Source: an uncultured Lachnospiraceae bacterium (GTDB taxonomy: Bacteria; Bacillota; Clostridia; Lachnospirales; Lachnospiraceae). From it: a stretch of DNA of 5,169 bases. Of the stretch, positions 4,498 to 5,169 are shown piece after piece. Location: assembly GCA_910577065.1 (NCBI GenBank), contig CAJTLD010000126.1, forward strand, positions 2,051 to 7,219, given 5' to 3'. Positions within the stretch are counted from its first letter, which is position 1; each line of letters starts with the position of its first letter. A program made the translations under genes and the position numbers. The notes below the pieces were generated by a model. That model did not search any database. It worked only from the letters and a program-made list of their open reading frames with translations, and had not been told where the DNA came from.

Positions 4498-4920
4498 ATG
4501 CTGCTTACAGAGGACAAATCACAATGCGAAAAACAACAGAAAATCATTGTTTCCAAAGATTCGCATACGCCAAGGGAACACAGAGCATCTAATCCGAAAA
4601 GATATTTCGTCAGGCAATATAAATTAGACGGGGATTTAGTTAAAAATGAAAAGTGCTGTGATTTTCTTTTGATCAATGATAGTTTGAAAGATGCATTTTT
4701 TATTGAACTAAAAGGATGCAACATGGATGAAGCTATTCCGCAGCTTCAGAAGGGATTGCAAAAATGCCAGGCTGAACTTTGTGGATATACATTTTATTTT
4801 CGCATTGTAGTCAGCAGAGTCTGTACGCATAATCTGCAAAAAAATGCGTTTAGAAAGTTTAAAGCCATGTATGGGAATAAATTCAAATATACAACTGCTA
4901 AAATGGAGGAAACATTATAA
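4498..4920 (+). CDS. Small putative PD-(D/E)XK nuclease paired with the ATPase
   Basis: A 140-aa soluble protein that I cannot assign to a named family. The core reads CDFLLIND (54-61), a short turn, then DAFFIELKG (65-73). This is a hydrophobic strand with D55, then a strand ending E70-L-K72, so D-x14-E-x-K, the metal-binding pattern of PD-(D/E)XK nucleases. A helix with Q82 and Q84 follows (AIPQLQKGL), then a strand FRIVVSRV (101-108), which fits the fold's later helix and strand. The N-terminal 50 residues are polar and basic (KPRxH-type composition, R26, R29, K34, R35), and the C-terminal tail is lysine-rich, as expected for nucleic-acid contact. It starts with no gap after the ATPase stop, so the two proteins very likely work together: the ATPase as sensor or gate and this as effector. 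No terminator with a T-run follows closely. The nuclease call rests on motif and fold order, not on a recognised homologue. Confidence 0.72.
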   Translation: MLLTEDKSQCEKQQKIIVSKDSHTPREHRASNPKRYFVRQYKLDGDLVKNEKCCDFLLINDSLKDAFFIELKGCNMDEAIPQLQKGLQKCQAELCGYTFYFRIVVSRVCTHNLQKNAFRKFKAMYGNKFKYTTAKMEETL

Positions 4921-4959
4921 AAGCGATAGGAATATCAAAATCGCCAGGCTCGGTTATCA

Positions 4960-4993
4960 AATCCCTGTAAGCTATGGGTATACGGCAGGGATT
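4960..4993 (+). terminator. Possible weak terminator hairpin after the nuclease gene
   Basis: AATCCCTG (4960-4967) pairs with CAGGGATT (4986-4993) around an 18-base loop, 39 bases after the nuclease stop. No T-run follows directly; only TTTT at 5005-5008. It could stop transcription weakly or be a relic of a repeat or recombination site. Confidence 0.3.
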
Positions 4994-5089
4994 CGGTGCA
5001 GTACTTTTCCCCTTAATCCCCTAGTACTACAGCGAACAATATATCTTTAAATCATTCCGGTATAATGCCGACACAAAAAGCTGCACCCA

Positions 5090-5169
5090 TCAGGAAAATT
5101 CAGGAAACGAAAGCCACTTACCGTACAAGCCTGCCAAAACCGCAGTCAGCCAGAGGACAGGGGGTGCGG
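5090..5169 (-). CDS. Possible C-terminal end of a minus-strand gene entering from the right edge
   Basis: The minus strand is open from the window edge to a TGA at 5090-5092, giving 25 residues that end LYGKWLSFPEFS. The stretch PPVLWLTAVLAGLY is hydrophobic, as in a membrane segment. The segment is too short to identify, and a frame this long open by chance is not unusual. A convergent neighbour would fit the position, but there is no clear terminator after it. Treat as a guess. Confidence 0.2.
   Translation of the reverse strand, partial: APPVLWLTAVLAGLYGKWLSFPEFS

Larger units (their letters stand above)
4921..5169. other. Right-hand intergenic segment without a confident gene
   Basis: No open frame with a ribosome binding site is visible here. 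It holds an 8-base inverted repeat (4960-4967 with 4986-4993), two AGTACT palindromes at 5000-5005 and 5023-5028 that flank two CCCC runs, and a TATAAT at 5061-5066 without a matching -35. The composition returns towards that of the left half of the window after about 5070, which may mark the end of the AT-rich cassette. Confidence 0.5.

Noticed and set aside
5061..5066. TATAAT as the -10 of a promoter reading rightward.
   Set aside because: No acceptable -35 lies 16-18 bases upstream, and no supported gene follows.
5065..5169. Open plus-strand frame from the ATG at 5065 to the window edge (starts MPTQKAAPIRK).
   Set aside because: There is no ribosome binding site in front of it, the composition is unremarkable, and it overlaps the competing minus-strand open frame. 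It is too short to judge.

Overview
The window looks like chromosomal DNA from a low-GC Gram-positive bacterium of the Clostridia, probably Lachnospiraceae-like. The support is AGGAGG-type ribosome binding sites, GTG and TTG starts, TTGACA/TATAAT-type promoters, an FMN riboswitch controlling ribD-ribE, and a long structured intergenic repeat. The taxon is an inference from style; no marker gene is present.

Positions 1-1718 (minus strand) hold the start of a riboflavin operon: a sigma-A-type promoter, an FMN riboswitch, an intrinsic terminator, ribD, and an overlapping ribE that runs off the left edge. Just upstream on the same strand is a flavodoxin-fold NAD(P)H/FMN oxidoreductase (1739-2365) with its own promoter and a CX2CX2CX6C cysteine cluster. 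No clear terminator separates it from the rib promoter, so an FMN-using enzyme sits head-to-tail with FMN-precursor synthesis. Divergent from it, ridA (2539-2907, plus strand) encodes the enamine/imine deaminase RidA.

Positions 2908-3057 begin at the base after the ridA stop codon. They form a roughly 150-bp non-coding element with imperfect terminal inverted repeats and three nested hairpins, resembling a MITE/REP-type intergenic repeat.

Positions 3058-4920 are visibly more AT-rich and hold a two-gene cassette. The first gene is a 436-aa ABC/SMC-like AAA ATPase (Walker A, SSGQQ signature, EEPE Walker B, TTHSPYIL H-loop) read from a TTG start. Its TAA stop directly abuts the ATG of a 140-aa protein with a PD-(D/E)XK-type D-x14-E-L-K motif. 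This ATPase-nuclease pair is the most interesting content and is a plausible anti-phage defence module; I do not recognise it as a named system. It lies beside housekeeping metabolic genes, has different base composition and is bordered by repeat-like DNA, as expected of an acquired cassette.

Positions 4921-5169 contain no confident gene. They hold an 8-bp inverted repeat, a pair of AGTACT palindromes, and possibly the last 25 codons of a minus-strand gene entering from the right edge.
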